From contig JAAUTS010000003.1 of assembly GCA_012031345.1 (NCBI GenBank), forward strand, positions 1-49,355: DNA of 49,355 nt, in the 5' to 3' direction. This document shows positions 31,321-40,997 of this stretch, one piece after another. Source of the stretch: Blastochloris sp. (GTDB lineage Bacteria; Verrucomicrobiota; Verrucomicrobiia; Methylacidiphilales; JAAUTS01). The notes under the pieces were generated by a model, which ran no database searches, was not told the DNA's origin, and saw only the letters and a program-made list of their open reading frames with translations. The stretch's first letter is position 1. Each line of letters begins with the position of its first letter. A program made the translations under genes and the position numbers.

Positions 31321-31376
31321 TCGGGCTGCAGGGATTTGAACCCTGGACCTTCCCGATCCGGGATCGGGACGCGCTA
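31321..31376 (-). pseudogene. 3'-part tRNA-Pro-like fragment with altered anticodon arm
   Basis: Minus strand TTAGCGCGTCCCGATCCCGGATCGGGAAGGTCCAGGGTTCAAATCCCTGCAGCCCGA; 30 bp (31321-31350) identical to 31633-31662 of the intact tRNA. Confidence 0.7.
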
Positions 31377-31622
31377 AGAAGTTCCTTCAATGAGCTTTTC
31401 AATGGCCACCTTTGATTTCCATTTTTTGATTTGTCGTTCACGATGACCAGCGGCTTGGCGGTTTGGAAAGACTTCAAGGTGAACACAGATCCACGGAATA
31501 TAGGCTTTGGTAGAGGAATTTCTGCCGTTTTGGTGTTGCCAATAACGACGGATCAAGTCATCGGTGCTCCCTATGTAGTAGCGTCCAGTTCGCGTGGATT
31601 TGAGGATATAACAAAAACACAT
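31374..31622 (-). CDS. GIY-YIG nuclease family protein (82 aa)
   Basis: From ATG 31622: MCFCYILKSTRTGRYYIGSTDDLIRRYWQHQNGRNSSTKAYIPWICVHLEVFPNRQAAGHRERQIKKWKSKVAIEKLIEGTS. Confidence 0.87.
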   Translation of the reverse strand: MCFCYILKSTRTGRYYIGSTDDLIRRYWQHQNGRNSSTKAYIPWICVHLEVFPNRQAAGHRERQIKKWKSKVAIEKLIEGTS

Positions 31623-31629
31623 AAGAACG

Positions 31630-31706
31630 TGGTCGGGCTGCAGGGATTTGAACCCTGGACCTCTTGCACCCGAGACAAGCGCGCTACCAAACTGCGCTAC
31701 AGCCCG
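31630..31706 (-). tRNA. tRNA-Pro (anticodon CGG), CCA encoded
   Basis: Minus strand CGGGCTGTAGCGCAGTTTGGTAGCGCGCTTGTCTCGGGTGCAAGAGGTCCAGGGTTCAAATCCCTGCAGCCCGACCA folds as a cloverleaf: acceptor CGGGCTG/CAGCCCG, anticodon arm CTTGT-CTCGGGT-GCAAG, T arm CAGGG-TTCAAAT-CCCTG. Confidence 0.93.
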
Positions 31707-31728
31707 CAAAAATCTACCGACCAAAATC

Positions 31729-31820
31729 CTGGACCTTCCCGATCACGCCTAAGGCTGGCATCGGGACGCGCTACCAAACTCCGACCTGTGTCGCGAGCAG
31801 GCTGCGCTACAGCCCGCAAA
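31729..31820 (-). pseudogene. 5'-part tRNA-Pro-like fragment with 23-nt insertion and altered anticodon arm
   Basis: Plus strand gcgctaccaaact-[ccgacctgtgtcgcgagcaggct]-gcgctacagcccgcaaaaat matches the intact tRNA flanks exactly around the insertion; anticodon arm replaced by TCCCGAT...ATCGGGA; T arm lost after GGTCCAGG. Confidence 0.65.
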
Positions 31821-32048
31821 AATGTTGACCAGGACCCGGTTTGGGAAGCGGTTGTGATCAGAAAGTGATGGTGCTGGAAATGTGGGTGGAGGGCAAGAGG
31901 ATTTGTGTGGGTGTGGGATCGACAAATCCATGAAAAAAAAGAACCGGGCTTGTCACACAAATGCCATGTCAAGGTGACAGGATCTTTTCCAATTGTACGC
32001 CAATCAGCCACGCATTCCATTGAATCTTGTCCTCGATTGTTACATGCT

Positions 32049-35000
32049 ATGAGTTCAAGTTTAGAAACGTCCCCGCCCGAAATCATGGAAAAGAAACGTA
32101 AGTCCATGAGCGAAGAGGTTTTCGCTCAGGAAAGTTCCCGCAAAGCCAAGGTCTTCAGTTCGGCTTTTGATGAGCGTTTTGCGGAGGGGGTGAACATTGA
32201 TTGGCTCGATCTTTTGGACAATTCGGCGCATTTCCCCTCCCATTTTAACCTGGAGCAGGTACAGAATTATTTCCGACAGCAGCAGGATTTGAAGTTTGCG
32301 GCGGTGTTGGATGGGGAGACGATTGTGGGGCTTTGCTCGGAACGGCGCATCAGCCGGGTGTTGAGTATGCGTGGCGGTCTGGGCTTTGCCGTTTATGCGC
32401 GGAATCATGTGATCCGGCACATTGACCGGACGGAGTTGCGGATCAAGCGTGGGGAGCCAGTGCGGGACGTGCTGAACCGGGTGATGGCGCGAGGGGACAA
32501 CTTTTTTGACGACGTGATTTTGACGGATGAACAGGGAAAGTTTCTGGGGTTGATCAACGCGCGGAGTTTAATGTTGTTGCAGCACCGGATCAGTCACTTG
32601 CAGTTGGATCAGTTGACAGATCTGACGGGTGAGTTGAATAGCAACAACATTGAGTTGGAAAAGGCGCGTGACATCGCCGTGCAGGCGGCGGAGTCGAAGT
32701 CGGCCTTTTTGGCCAACATGAGTCATGAAATCCGCACGCCCTTGAACGGGATTTTGGGGATGATCAAAATCCTGATGCGGACCGCGTTGACAGTGGATCA
32801 GCGGCGTTTTGCCACGACGGTATTGAATTCGGCCAACGCGTTGTTGACGATTTTGAATGACATCTTGGATTTCTCAAAGATCGAAGCGGGCAAGATGACC
32901 TTTGAGTCGATCAATTACGACATGTCGGATGTGGTGGAGGAAGTGGTGCAACTGCTGACGGAGCGTGCGCGGGAGAAGAAGATTGAATTGTTTGCCTGGG
33001 TGGATCCCCGGCGTGTGCACCAAGATTATATCGGATCCGACGCGGGTGCGTCAGGTGATCCTGAACCTGGCCACGAACGCGATCAAGTTTACGGAGAAGG
33101 GTGAGGTGGTGGTGCGGGTGAGTTCGACCTTTGAGACGGCGACGCATATTCGGTTGAAGCTGGCCGTTTCGGATACGGGGATCGGAATTTCCAAGGAGGC
33201 GCAGGCTCGTTTGTTCGGAGCCTTCGAGCAGGCGGATCAATCGACGAGTCGGCGTTACGGTGGAACGGGTCTGGGTTTGGCCATTTCGAAGAGGATCGTG
33301 GCCTTGATGGGAGGACAGATCGGGTTGGAGAGCGAGTTGGGCAAGGGTTCGACGTTCTGGTTTGAGATTGAAGTGCCCAAGCAGGAGATGGCGGCAGTGG
33401 AGGTCAAGGCGGTAGAGGAGGAGCCTGAGACGGATTTCTGGGGCTTGCGTATTTTGGTGGTGAACGAGAGCGAGTCCTTCACTTCATATATTGGTCACCA
33501 TTTGCAGCGGTGGAACACGGTGTTCCGCATTGCCAAGAGCGGCAAGGAGGCGCTGGAGATGAGTCGTCGCCAAGCGGAGCGGGGATCGAGTTTCGAGTTT
33601 GTGGTGTTGGATTATCGCTTGCCTGACATGGACGGGTTGCAACTGGCGGAGAAGTTGAGTCACCCTGATTTTGGGCCGAAGCCGGGTATGGTATTATTCA
33701 CTTCTTTCCAGGAGGAGGTGCCGGCGGACAAGGCGCGCGAGGCGGGAATTTTGAGTTTGTTGACCAAGCCGATCAAGCCGACGGAGTTGAGGCAGGCGAT
33801 TTTGAGGGCGCGCACGGGCAACCTGCGTCCCTTGGATTTGCAGGCCACGGCGCGGCGTGAGACCTTGAAGGTGGTGGAGGAGGTGGCGACGGTTCCTCCG
33901 ATGTCCTTGTTGTTAGTGGAGGACAGTCCGGTCAACCAAGAGGTGGCCATTCTGTTGTTGGAGGGCTGGAATCATCAGATCGAGACGGCAGAGAACGGCT
34001 TGGTGGCTTTGGAGAAATTAAGACAAAAAACGTATGATTGTGTTTTGATGGATTGTCAGATGCCGGAGATGGATGGGTATGAGGCCACGCGGGCGATTCG
34101 GAAGGTGGAGACGGGGACTTTGGATACTGAGGTTTTTATTGTGGCCATGACGGCTAATGCGATGCCGGGAGATCGTGAGAGGTGTCTGGAAACGGGCATG
34201 AATGATTATGTGGGCAAGCCGATTGAGGAGAGGGATTTGGTGCGGGCCCTGGGCAAGGCGGTGGAAAACATCAGCAAGCGCGGCAGGACTCTACAGTTGA
34301 CCGGGGTGACACCTGTGGTGGTATCGGCTTCCGAAGGTGTTGCTACGGCGGCGGTGAAGTCTGTTCAAGCAGCTCCGGCTCCGATTCAGGTTAGGCAGGA
34401 TTCTGTGGAGACGGAGGAAGAGGAGGATGAACCTTATTTCCCGGAGCGTTTGGTGAATTTGTTTATCTCGGAGACGCGGGCACGGATTCAGGATTTGAAC
34501 AAGGCGGTGGAGGACAAGGATACGGACAAGGTGAGCCGGAGCCTGCATACGATCAAGGGCACGGCCGGGAATTTTAAGGCAAAAAAACTTTTCAATCTGG
34601 CCAAGGAATTGGAAGTCTTGAATACAGGGTCCGGCTTGGAAGCTTTAAGTCCGCGTTTGCCGGAGATGACCCGTTTGTTTGAGGAGATTGCTTTGAAGCT
34701 GCAATCTCACGGCAAGGCCAAGGCAGGAAGTTTGGCCGAGGTCGGAGAATTGATTTCGCAGAAGGAAACGGCCAAGGCGGAGGAGGCGGTGCCTCAAAAT
34801 GGTACTCACGGAGTGCAGGAAGTAGCCGACGATGAAGAGCCTTATTTCCCGGCCCGTCTGGTGAATCTTTTCATTTCAGAAACAGAAATGCGTCTGGGTG
34901 AATTGAAAGAGTCGCTCAATCATGAGGACGTATCCACCTTGTCGCGATGTCTCCATACGATCAAAGGCACGGCGGGAAACTTCCACGCCAAGCGTCTTTA

Positions 35001-35127
35001 TTTGGTGACCAGTGAAATGGAGTTGGCGCTGAAAGAGGGGAATTTGGGGGAGGTGCGGAATCGCCTGCCGCAGATGGAAGAAGCTTTTTCCGAAGCCCGC
35101 AATCAACTGAGACCGAGTCAATCCTGA
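32049..35127 (+). CDS. hybrid sensor histidine kinase: CBS-like input, HisKA-HATPase, two REC, two HPt (one apparent frameshift near 33020)
   Basis: SAFLANMSHEIRTPLNGILGM; ILNLATNAIKFTEKGEV; YGGTGLGLAISKRIVALMGG; MSLLLVEDSPVNQEVAILLLEG...VLMDCQMPEMDGYEATRAI; two SLHTIKGTAGNF / CLHTIKGTAGNF HPt modules. Confidence 0.9.
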
Positions 35128-35128
35128 T

Positions 35129-36568
35129 ATGACCAAGAATCCTGATCTCAAGTTTAAGGAAGAAACCCCAGTCTTTCTTTATGATGGAGGGAAGCAGATG
35201 GGGCCGATGCCATTTAGAGAGGCTCGTCAGGTTTGGGAATCGGGCAAGTTGTCGGCAGAGGCTTTTTTTTGGGCCGGGGGAATGAAGGATTGGCTGCCGA
35301 TGGAAGGAATTTTTCAAAGGGAGGAAGAGAATCCCGTTCCTTTGGAAAAGATCAAAACGGTGCCGGGTAACGTCAAGCAGGCCATCGCTGCCGTGCAAAC
35401 CGGACAGAAGTTGACGGAAAAGCCGGAGGTTGGCCCGGTGCCGAAAACGGGAGGTCAGGCTGCGGTTAAGGAGTCGGCTGTGCCTCAGAGAGTGGAGGTA
35501 AAGAAAGCAGAAGCAAGCGTGGTGCCGAAGCCGCCGACTGTGTCTCTGGACAAGACGGTCAAGACGGGAAAGGTTGAGCCGGAGAGGAAGATGGTTCCGA
35601 AGGTGGAAGCACCACAGCCGAAAGTGGTGGCAGAGCGCAAGCACCGGGTTTTGGTGGTGGATGACGACATGCTGGTGCGGGAGATGATAGGGGATTTGTT
35701 GGATCAACAGGGGATTCTTTGGGACAAGGCGGAAGACATGCTGCCCGCACGCAAGTTGTTGGAACAAAAAGGACTTTCTCATTATGATGCGGTGGTGACG
35801 GATTATCAAACCCCGGGAGGTTCCGGAGTGGATCTGGTGCGCTGGATCAAGCAGCGGGAAAATGCGTTGCAGGTTTTGTTGTTGACGGCCAAGGATGACA
35901 AGGAAGTGGTGAAGTCGGGGTTACGAGCCGGGGTGATGGATTTTTTGGACAAACCCGTTCGGCGGAAGAGTTTCCTGCCTTCGATCAGTCAGGCCATCAC
36001 GCAGACTTCCCAACTCAGGGAGGAGCGTGCGGCGTATCTGGAATTGATCCGTTTGAAGCTGGCGGGACGCGGGGGTGCAGCGGAGAATCTGATGACGCAA
36101 CTGGTGCATCGCGAGAGCAGCGTCGGGGGGTTGTTGTCGAAGTTAGAGACCGTTATGAAGTATTCCGAGGAGTTGGAGAAAAAAAATGCGGAGGTCTTCC
36201 CTGGTTCGAATGTGTATGTTTCGGAGATGCCGTTCCAAGGGCAGATTTCCGATCTGAGTTTGCTGGACCTGGCGCAGCTTCTTTCGCAATCAGGTAAGAC
36301 TGGGGAGCTTCAGGTTTTGGGCGCGACCAAGATTCATCTGGGCAGCATTTATTTCGATGAGGGGCGCCTGACCCATGCCGAAGTGCGTGAGGGGGCGAAG
36401 GAGACGGGGCATGAGGCGCTGGTCAAACTGATGAGCTTGAATACGGGTTATTTTTGTTTCCAATATGGCAAGGTCACGGTTGAAGCCAGTTTGTTTGATG
36501 ACCCGACCTCCCTACTGTTGGCAGTGAGTGCCGAGATGGATGAAGGCAGCAAGGCAATCGCGGCTTGA
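35129..36568 (+). CDS. GYF_2-like + REC + DUF4388/PATAN-like protein
   Basis: FLYDGGKQMGPMPFREARQVWESGKLSAEAFFWAGGMKDWLPMEGIF; HRVLVVDDDMLVREMIGDLL...AVVTDYQTPGGSGVDLV...LTAKDDKEVV...MDFLDKPV; FQGQISDLSLLDLAQLLSQSGKTGELQVLG...GSIYFDEGRLTHAEV. Confidence 0.82.
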   Translation: MTKNPDLKFKEETPVFLYDGGKQMGPMPFREARQVWESGKLSAEAFFWAGGMKDWLPMEGIFQREEENPVPLEKIKTVPGNVKQAIAAVQTGQKLTEKPEVGPVPKTGGQAAVKESAVPQRVEVKKAEASVVPKPPTVSLDKTVKTGKVEPERKMVPKVEAPQPKVVAERKHRVLVVDDDMLVREMIGDLLDQQGILWDKAEDMLPARKLLEQKGLSHYDAVVTDYQTPGGSGVDLVRWIKQRENALQVLLLTAKDDKEVVKSGLRAGVMDFLDKPVRRKSFLPSISQAITQTSQLREERAAYLELIRLKLAGRGGAAENLMTQLVHRESSVGGLLSKLETVMKYSEELEKKNAEVFPGSNVYVSEMPFQGQISDLSLLDLAQLLSQSGKTGELQVLGATKIHLGSIYFDEGRLTHAEVREGAKETGHEALVKLMSLNTGYFCFQYGKVTVEASLFDDPTSLLLAVSAEMDEGSKAIAA

Positions 36569-36636
36569 CCCTGCTTCGGCAGTCGCTAACCAATTTCCAG
36601 ACAAACGAACAACCCCCCTACAGAACTTGAACATTT

Positions 36637-37011
36637 ATGAGCAAAATATTGATTATTGAAGATTCCGAAACGGTCCGAGCGCAAATGGAGATGATGCTGA
36701 ATGAAGGAGGACATCTTTGTGTGACGGTAGAAAATGGACGGGAAGCTCTGGAGGTTTTGAGCAGGGAAGCGGACTTTGATTTGATCATCACCGACATCTT
36801 TATGCCGGAGATGGATGGGATTGAAACGATTGAAAAGATCACTCAAAAATTCCCCGGGAAGCGGATCATCGCGGTGTCGGCGGGGGGTATGGGGATGTCG
36901 GGTGCGGGTATGTTGGAGATTGCGACGGGTCTGGGTGCTTTGGCTGTGCTGAACAAGCCCTTTGCCTCGGATGATTTCAAGAGAACGGTGGAAGAGGCCC
37001 TGGCGGCTTAG
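36637..37011 (+). CDS. single-domain (CheY-like) response regulator
   Basis: MSKILIIEDSETVRAQMEMMLNEGGHLCVTVENGREALEVL...LIITDIFMPEMDGIETIEKI...VLNKPFASDDF. Confidence 0.92.
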   Translation: MSKILIIEDSETVRAQMEMMLNEGGHLCVTVENGREALEVLSREADFDLIITDIFMPEMDGIETIEKITQKFPGKRIIAVSAGGMGMSGAGMLEIATGLGALAVLNKPFASDDFKRTVEEALAA

Positions 37012-37152
37012 GCGTATCAATTGCAAAGGATTTTGGGTTGCCAGTGTTTTCCAGGTGGCGAAGGGCAATTTGAACTTTAATTGGAAGATGAATTAGGGGT
37101 GTCTCCAATAATTGTTACAATAACACAAAACCGCGATTGATCATGGGGGTGT

Positions 37153-37171
37153 ATTCGGACATTGTCCGAAT
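37153..37171. promoter_or_regulatory. Perfect 9-bp inverted repeat abutting a start codon
   Basis: ATTCGGACA-T-TGTCCGAAT, directly followed by ATG at 37172. Confidence 0.6.
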
Positions 37172-38064
37172 ATGACATCCAACAGCATTCAAACATGGAT
37201 AAAGATCAAGGGACTTCGCAAAGATCGGAGCCTGTTTCCGCTACCAAGGCTTCTCCCCACCCTGGGCATGATGCTGTTGTTGGGACATCCTGAGTTCTCA
37301 CAGGCCCAGATTTTGACCAGTGCCGGGCCTTTTGATTTCGAGTCTGGTACGGCTGGGTCTAATCAGTTTACAGACAACTTCCGTAACATCGGGCCCACAG
37401 GCGAAACTGCTGTGGGACAGACTAATCCCACGACCGGGGAACCGGGCAATGACTATGCATTTTCATCCGCCACCTCCGCAGCAGCGGTGACGAGCCTCCT
37501 CTTTGATACCAGTCCAATCTCTGGAGTATTGGATCCCACCTTCGCGGGGTCGCTCACCATCACTCTGGATATCAGCGGGGTACAGGCGGATTCCTCTTTC
37601 GGGATTCAGTTGCTAGACGGTGGTTCTACTAACAATCTGTTGGCACTGTTCAATCTCGATAACAGTGGAACAACTGATCGAATCCGTTTTTTCGGGACGG
37701 CACTGTTACGGCGGGGTCGGCTGGGACACAAATTGGAACAACCATGGATGGTTCCTCGGGCTTGAACGTCTCCACGGATGTTTCGCCCGTTTTCAGCACT
37801 CTGACAGTGAACTATACGCCGGGGAGTAGCAACGACACGCTGCTTTCGTTAAGTATGGGCACGCTCAACCACAGCGTTATCATTGCCAATAGCGAAGCTA
37901 TTGCCAATCCTCGTATTGCAATTAGACTCTTTGATCCCAGCACCACAGCGGGTTCGGTCAAGTTCGACAATTTCAGCGTCATCCCTGAGCCCTCGACCTA
38001 TGTCATGCTGTTGTTGGGATTCGTCTTGTTGCTTGTCCTGCGTCGTCGCAGGATTTCAGCTTAA
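37172..38064 (+). CDS. PEP-CTERM sorting domain protein (one apparent frameshift near 37690-37740)
   Basis: C-terminus VKFDNFSVIPEPSTYVMLLLGFVLLLVLRRRRISA; N-terminal signal LLPTLGMMLLLGHPEFSQAQ. Confidence 0.85.
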
Positions 38065-38109
38065 CAGCGGGGGGGCTTTTCCAAGAGGTCTTTGTTGGTC
38101 GGCATCGGC

Positions 38110-39093
38110 TTATGTATTCCTCTGAACCCATGTTCCCTGCGTAAGGACGGTTTTCACCCGTGGGCTTGGGCCTTTTTCGAAGCGATGGAGTTGGGCGGTG
38201 AGCAGATCCACGGCGTTGCTTCCGATGTCTTCCGCCAAGGAATCGATACCCATTGCGAGGAAGGGTGGTTTGAGGTGTAGTGAGGCAAAGGCTGTTTCTT
38301 TTGGGAAACAGGGGAGATCAGTTCTCTCGCTTTTTTCTGTGAGAATCACATCGGGTTGTTGTCGTGATAGCCACTTTTGCCAGGAACCCGAGCTTGACCG
38401 ATCTAAGTCATAAAAGAGTTTCACAGCGGAGCCGGGTCCCTGCGGATGCATCACCAAAAACGCGGCCAGCCAAGCATCCTGCATCCGGCGCACGGATCTT
38501 CCTGAACAAGCCAGTCCAATGCGTTGGTAGCCGAGTCTGCCCAGCCTTTTCATGGCGGTCAGGGCATTCGCGTAGTGATGGCTCAGAGCCCTGTGGTAGG
38601 GTGCCTTCCAGTAAGCCCAGCCAGTGAGGACGATGGAGAAACGACACCAGCTAGGACTGATGTGCGCCGTGGTCGCCCGGATAGGCGGACTAAAAATCAC
38701 TCCCTGAACGCCACGAGCCTCCAGCATCCGACGTAGCGCTCCTTCCTTGCTTCTTCCGACGTCGGCTTGAAGAGCTTCCAGACGGAATCCCAGGTGTTCC
38801 GCCCGGTGTTGGGCACCACTTAGCATCCGGCCGTCATAACTCGCCGGAGGCCGGTAGGTGGAATCAAGAGAAATCCAGGCCAGAGTCTCACGTTCTGCCA
38901 AGCCTTTGCGCCGCTGACTAAGATAGCCAGCTAGGCGTTGGATCTGCGGGTCTGATTGATAGCCCAGCCCTTGGGCGACCCGCCGCACCTTTTCCGCCAA
39001 TTTCAGACTGACGTGCGGATGGTTGCGCAGGACGCGGGAAACCGTCATGGCCGAGACCCCGGCCAGGGTGGCGATACGACGCAAGCTGGACAC
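38110..39093 (-). CDS. LacI-family transcriptional regulator
   Basis: MSSLRRIATLAGVSAMTVSRVLRNHPHVSLKLAEKVRRVAQGLGYQSDPQIQRLAGYL. Confidence 0.9.
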   Translation of the reverse strand: MSSLRRIATLAGVSAMTVSRVLRNHPHVSLKLAEKVRRVAQGLGYQSDPQIQRLAGYLSQRRKGLAERETLAWISLDSTYRPPASYDGRMLSGAQHRAEHLGFRLEALQADVGRSKEGALRRMLEARGVQGVIFSPPIRATTAHISPSWCRFSIVLTGWAYWKAPYHRALSHHYANALTAMKRLGRLGYQRIGLACSGRSVRRMQDAWLAAFLVMHPQGPGSAVKLFYDLDRSSSGSWQKWLSRQQPDVILTEKSERTDLPCFPKETAFASLHLKPPFLAMGIDSLAEDIGSNAVDLLTAQLHRFEKGPSPRVKTVLTQGTWVQRNT

Positions 39094-39431
39094 CTCACTA
39101 AACTGATTTATAGGTCTGTGGAAAACAACTCCAAATCAGAGCAAATGAATTCAAACATGGGAGAAGAAGGTGCGCCTTGTCTTCCTAGGTGGGAATTTGA
39201 GGCGATAATTGTGGATGCTCAGCCTGACGGACCGTCGTTGTTTGCCTCGCACTCGCGCCTTGTCATCAGCCTAAAGTTCAGTCGGTCAGTATATTCTACC
39301 TAGATGCTTGGACTACTAAGCTGGAATCAAATCCAGCTTGACAGAATGGGGTGCCGGACCAAATCTTGGACAAAGTGGCAGTGCAACCGCAAAGTAAGAG
39401 GCCCAAACGCCGATCCGGTAGATTATCAGAG

Positions 39432-40445
39432 ATGGTGACAACGATGGACATTGCCCGTTTAAGTGGGGTGTCCCAGCCTGTGGTGAGCAAGGTGCTGCAT
39501 GGTGGGGCCAACAACGTGCGGGTGGGAGTGGCCACGCGGGAGAGGATCATACGGATTGCGGCGGAACAGGGGTATCGCACCAATCTGGCGGCCAAAGCGA
39601 TGCGGACGGGGCGTTTCGGGGCAGTCACTCTGGTCATGAGCACCACGCGGAGTCGCAGTATTTTACCGATGGAGTTGTTGGACTCGATCATGAATGCCTT
39701 GGCGCAGAAAGACATGCATTTGATCCTGGCCCGTTTCCCGGATGAGGAGTTGGTGAACGAGGGCTTTTTACCCAGGATGTTGAGTTCCTGGATGTCGGAT
39801 GGGCTGTTAATCAACTACAATGCACAGATCCCCCAGAAGATGGTGGAGCTGATCGAGCGGCACAAGATTCCCTCGGTCTGGCTAAATTCCAAGCAATCCC
39901 ACGATGCGATTTTTCCTGACGATGTGCAGGGGGGGCGTTTGGCCACGGAGCATTTGATAGGTTTGGGGCATCGACGCATTGCTTTTTTGAATTACACCGG
40001 CTGGGATCATAGCAGTGCGGAGGATCGGTATCAGGGTTATATGGAGGCGATGAAGGCGGCGCGGCTGGAGCCTTTATTATGGAAGACGATGGGTTTACCG
40101 CCGCGCTCGGAGGTATCCTATTCCTGTCGCAAGCTCCAGGAGCAGGGCTGTCCCACGGCGGTGGTGGGTTATGTCGATAACGAACCCTGGTATGTGCTGG
40201 AGGCCTGTCGGCAACTGGGAATTCGGGTTCCGGAAGAGCTGTCGATTTTAGGTTTCAATGATCGGGAATTGTTTCACCATGGCCAGGAAATCAGCACCAT
40301 GATTGTGCCTGAGAAGGAAATCGGGGAAATGGCGGTGGAAACGCTGATTCAGCGAATCGAGCGGGGGCCTCTGGAAAGTGCGAGTCGAGGGATTCCTTAT
40401 CGCAACACGTTGAAAGCCAGCACGATAGGTAACTGCCGGGACTGA
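39432..40445 (+). CDS. LacI-family transcriptional regulator
   Basis: MVTTMDIARLSGVSQPVVSKVLHGGANNVRVGVATRERIIRIAAEQGYRTNLAAKAMRTGRFG...PEELSILGFNDRELFHHGQEISTMIVPEKEIGEMAVETLI. Confidence 0.93.
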   Translation: MVTTMDIARLSGVSQPVVSKVLHGGANNVRVGVATRERIIRIAAEQGYRTNLAAKAMRTGRFGAVTLVMSTTRSRSILPMELLDSIMNALAQKDMHLILARFPDEELVNEGFLPRMLSSWMSDGLLINYNAQIPQKMVELIERHKIPSVWLNSKQSHDAIFPDDVQGGRLATEHLIGLGHRRIAFLNYTGWDHSSAEDRYQGYMEAMKAARLEPLLWKTMGLPPRSEVSYSCRKLQEQGCPTAVVGYVDNEPWYVLEACRQLGIRVPEELSILGFNDRELFHHGQEISTMIVPEKEIGEMAVETLIQRIERGPLESASRGIPYRNTLKASTIGNCRD

Positions 40446-40544
40446 GGCTGGGTTGGCAATTAGTATCAAACACTAAAATCGAAAATCTGGCTTGATTTCT
40501 TACGTATTATCAACTATATAGTATTTACATTGTCAGGAGATTCT

Positions 40545-40997
40545 ATGAACAATTTAAACAGTTTCAGCCGCCAGCAACGCAGAGGATTTAGTTTGATTGA
40601 AGTTACGATGTCTCTTGGGATTATATCAATTGGGATGATGGCACTGGTAGCTATGCTGCCATTGGGACTGAAGGCGTTCAAGTCTTCGGTGGACATGACT
40701 TTACAGGCCCAGATTGCTCAATCGATTTTGAATCAAGCCCAGCAGATCAAATTCAGTAATTTGGGTGACTTGGATGGCACGTTTTATTTTGATGCTGAGG
40801 GGGCCTTGCTGCCTAACAAGACAGGAGCAGCCTTTGAGACTGAGGTTGCATTCCCCGAGACAAGGACAAGGGTTCCTTCCAACAACGGCAGGGAAGAGCT
40901 GGAGCCGCTGACCACGATAAGCATTACAATCAAGCCCATGACTTCGCCTGAGCGGTCGAAAACACTCAACCTCTTCATCGCCGATGTGGGACTTTAA
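40545..40997 (+). CDS. Verru_Chthon cassette protein B-like prepilin
   Basis: RRGFSLIEVTMSLGIISIGMMALVAMLPLGLKAFKSSVDMTLQAQIAQSILNQAQQ; position in the cassette. Confidence 0.8.
   Translation: MNNLNSFSRQQRRGFSLIEVTMSLGIISIGMMALVAMLPLGLKAFKSSVDMTLQAQIAQSILNQAQQIKFSNLGDLDGTFYFDAEGALLPNKTGAAFETEVAFPETRTRVPSNNGREELEPLTTISITIKPMTSPERSKTLNLFIADVGL

Noticed and set aside
31321-31350. attR/attL pair for an integrase-mobilised CBASS island
   Set aside because: The only exact tRNA duplication flanks the GIY-YIG ORF (300 bp apart), not the CBASS block; no distal copy near 24-25 kb was seen.
31431-31868. 145-aa plus-strand ORF
   Set aside because: Runs antisense through GIY-YIG and tRNA-Pro; LQGFEPWTSCTRDKRATKLRYSP is a typical translation of an antisense tRNA, not a protein.
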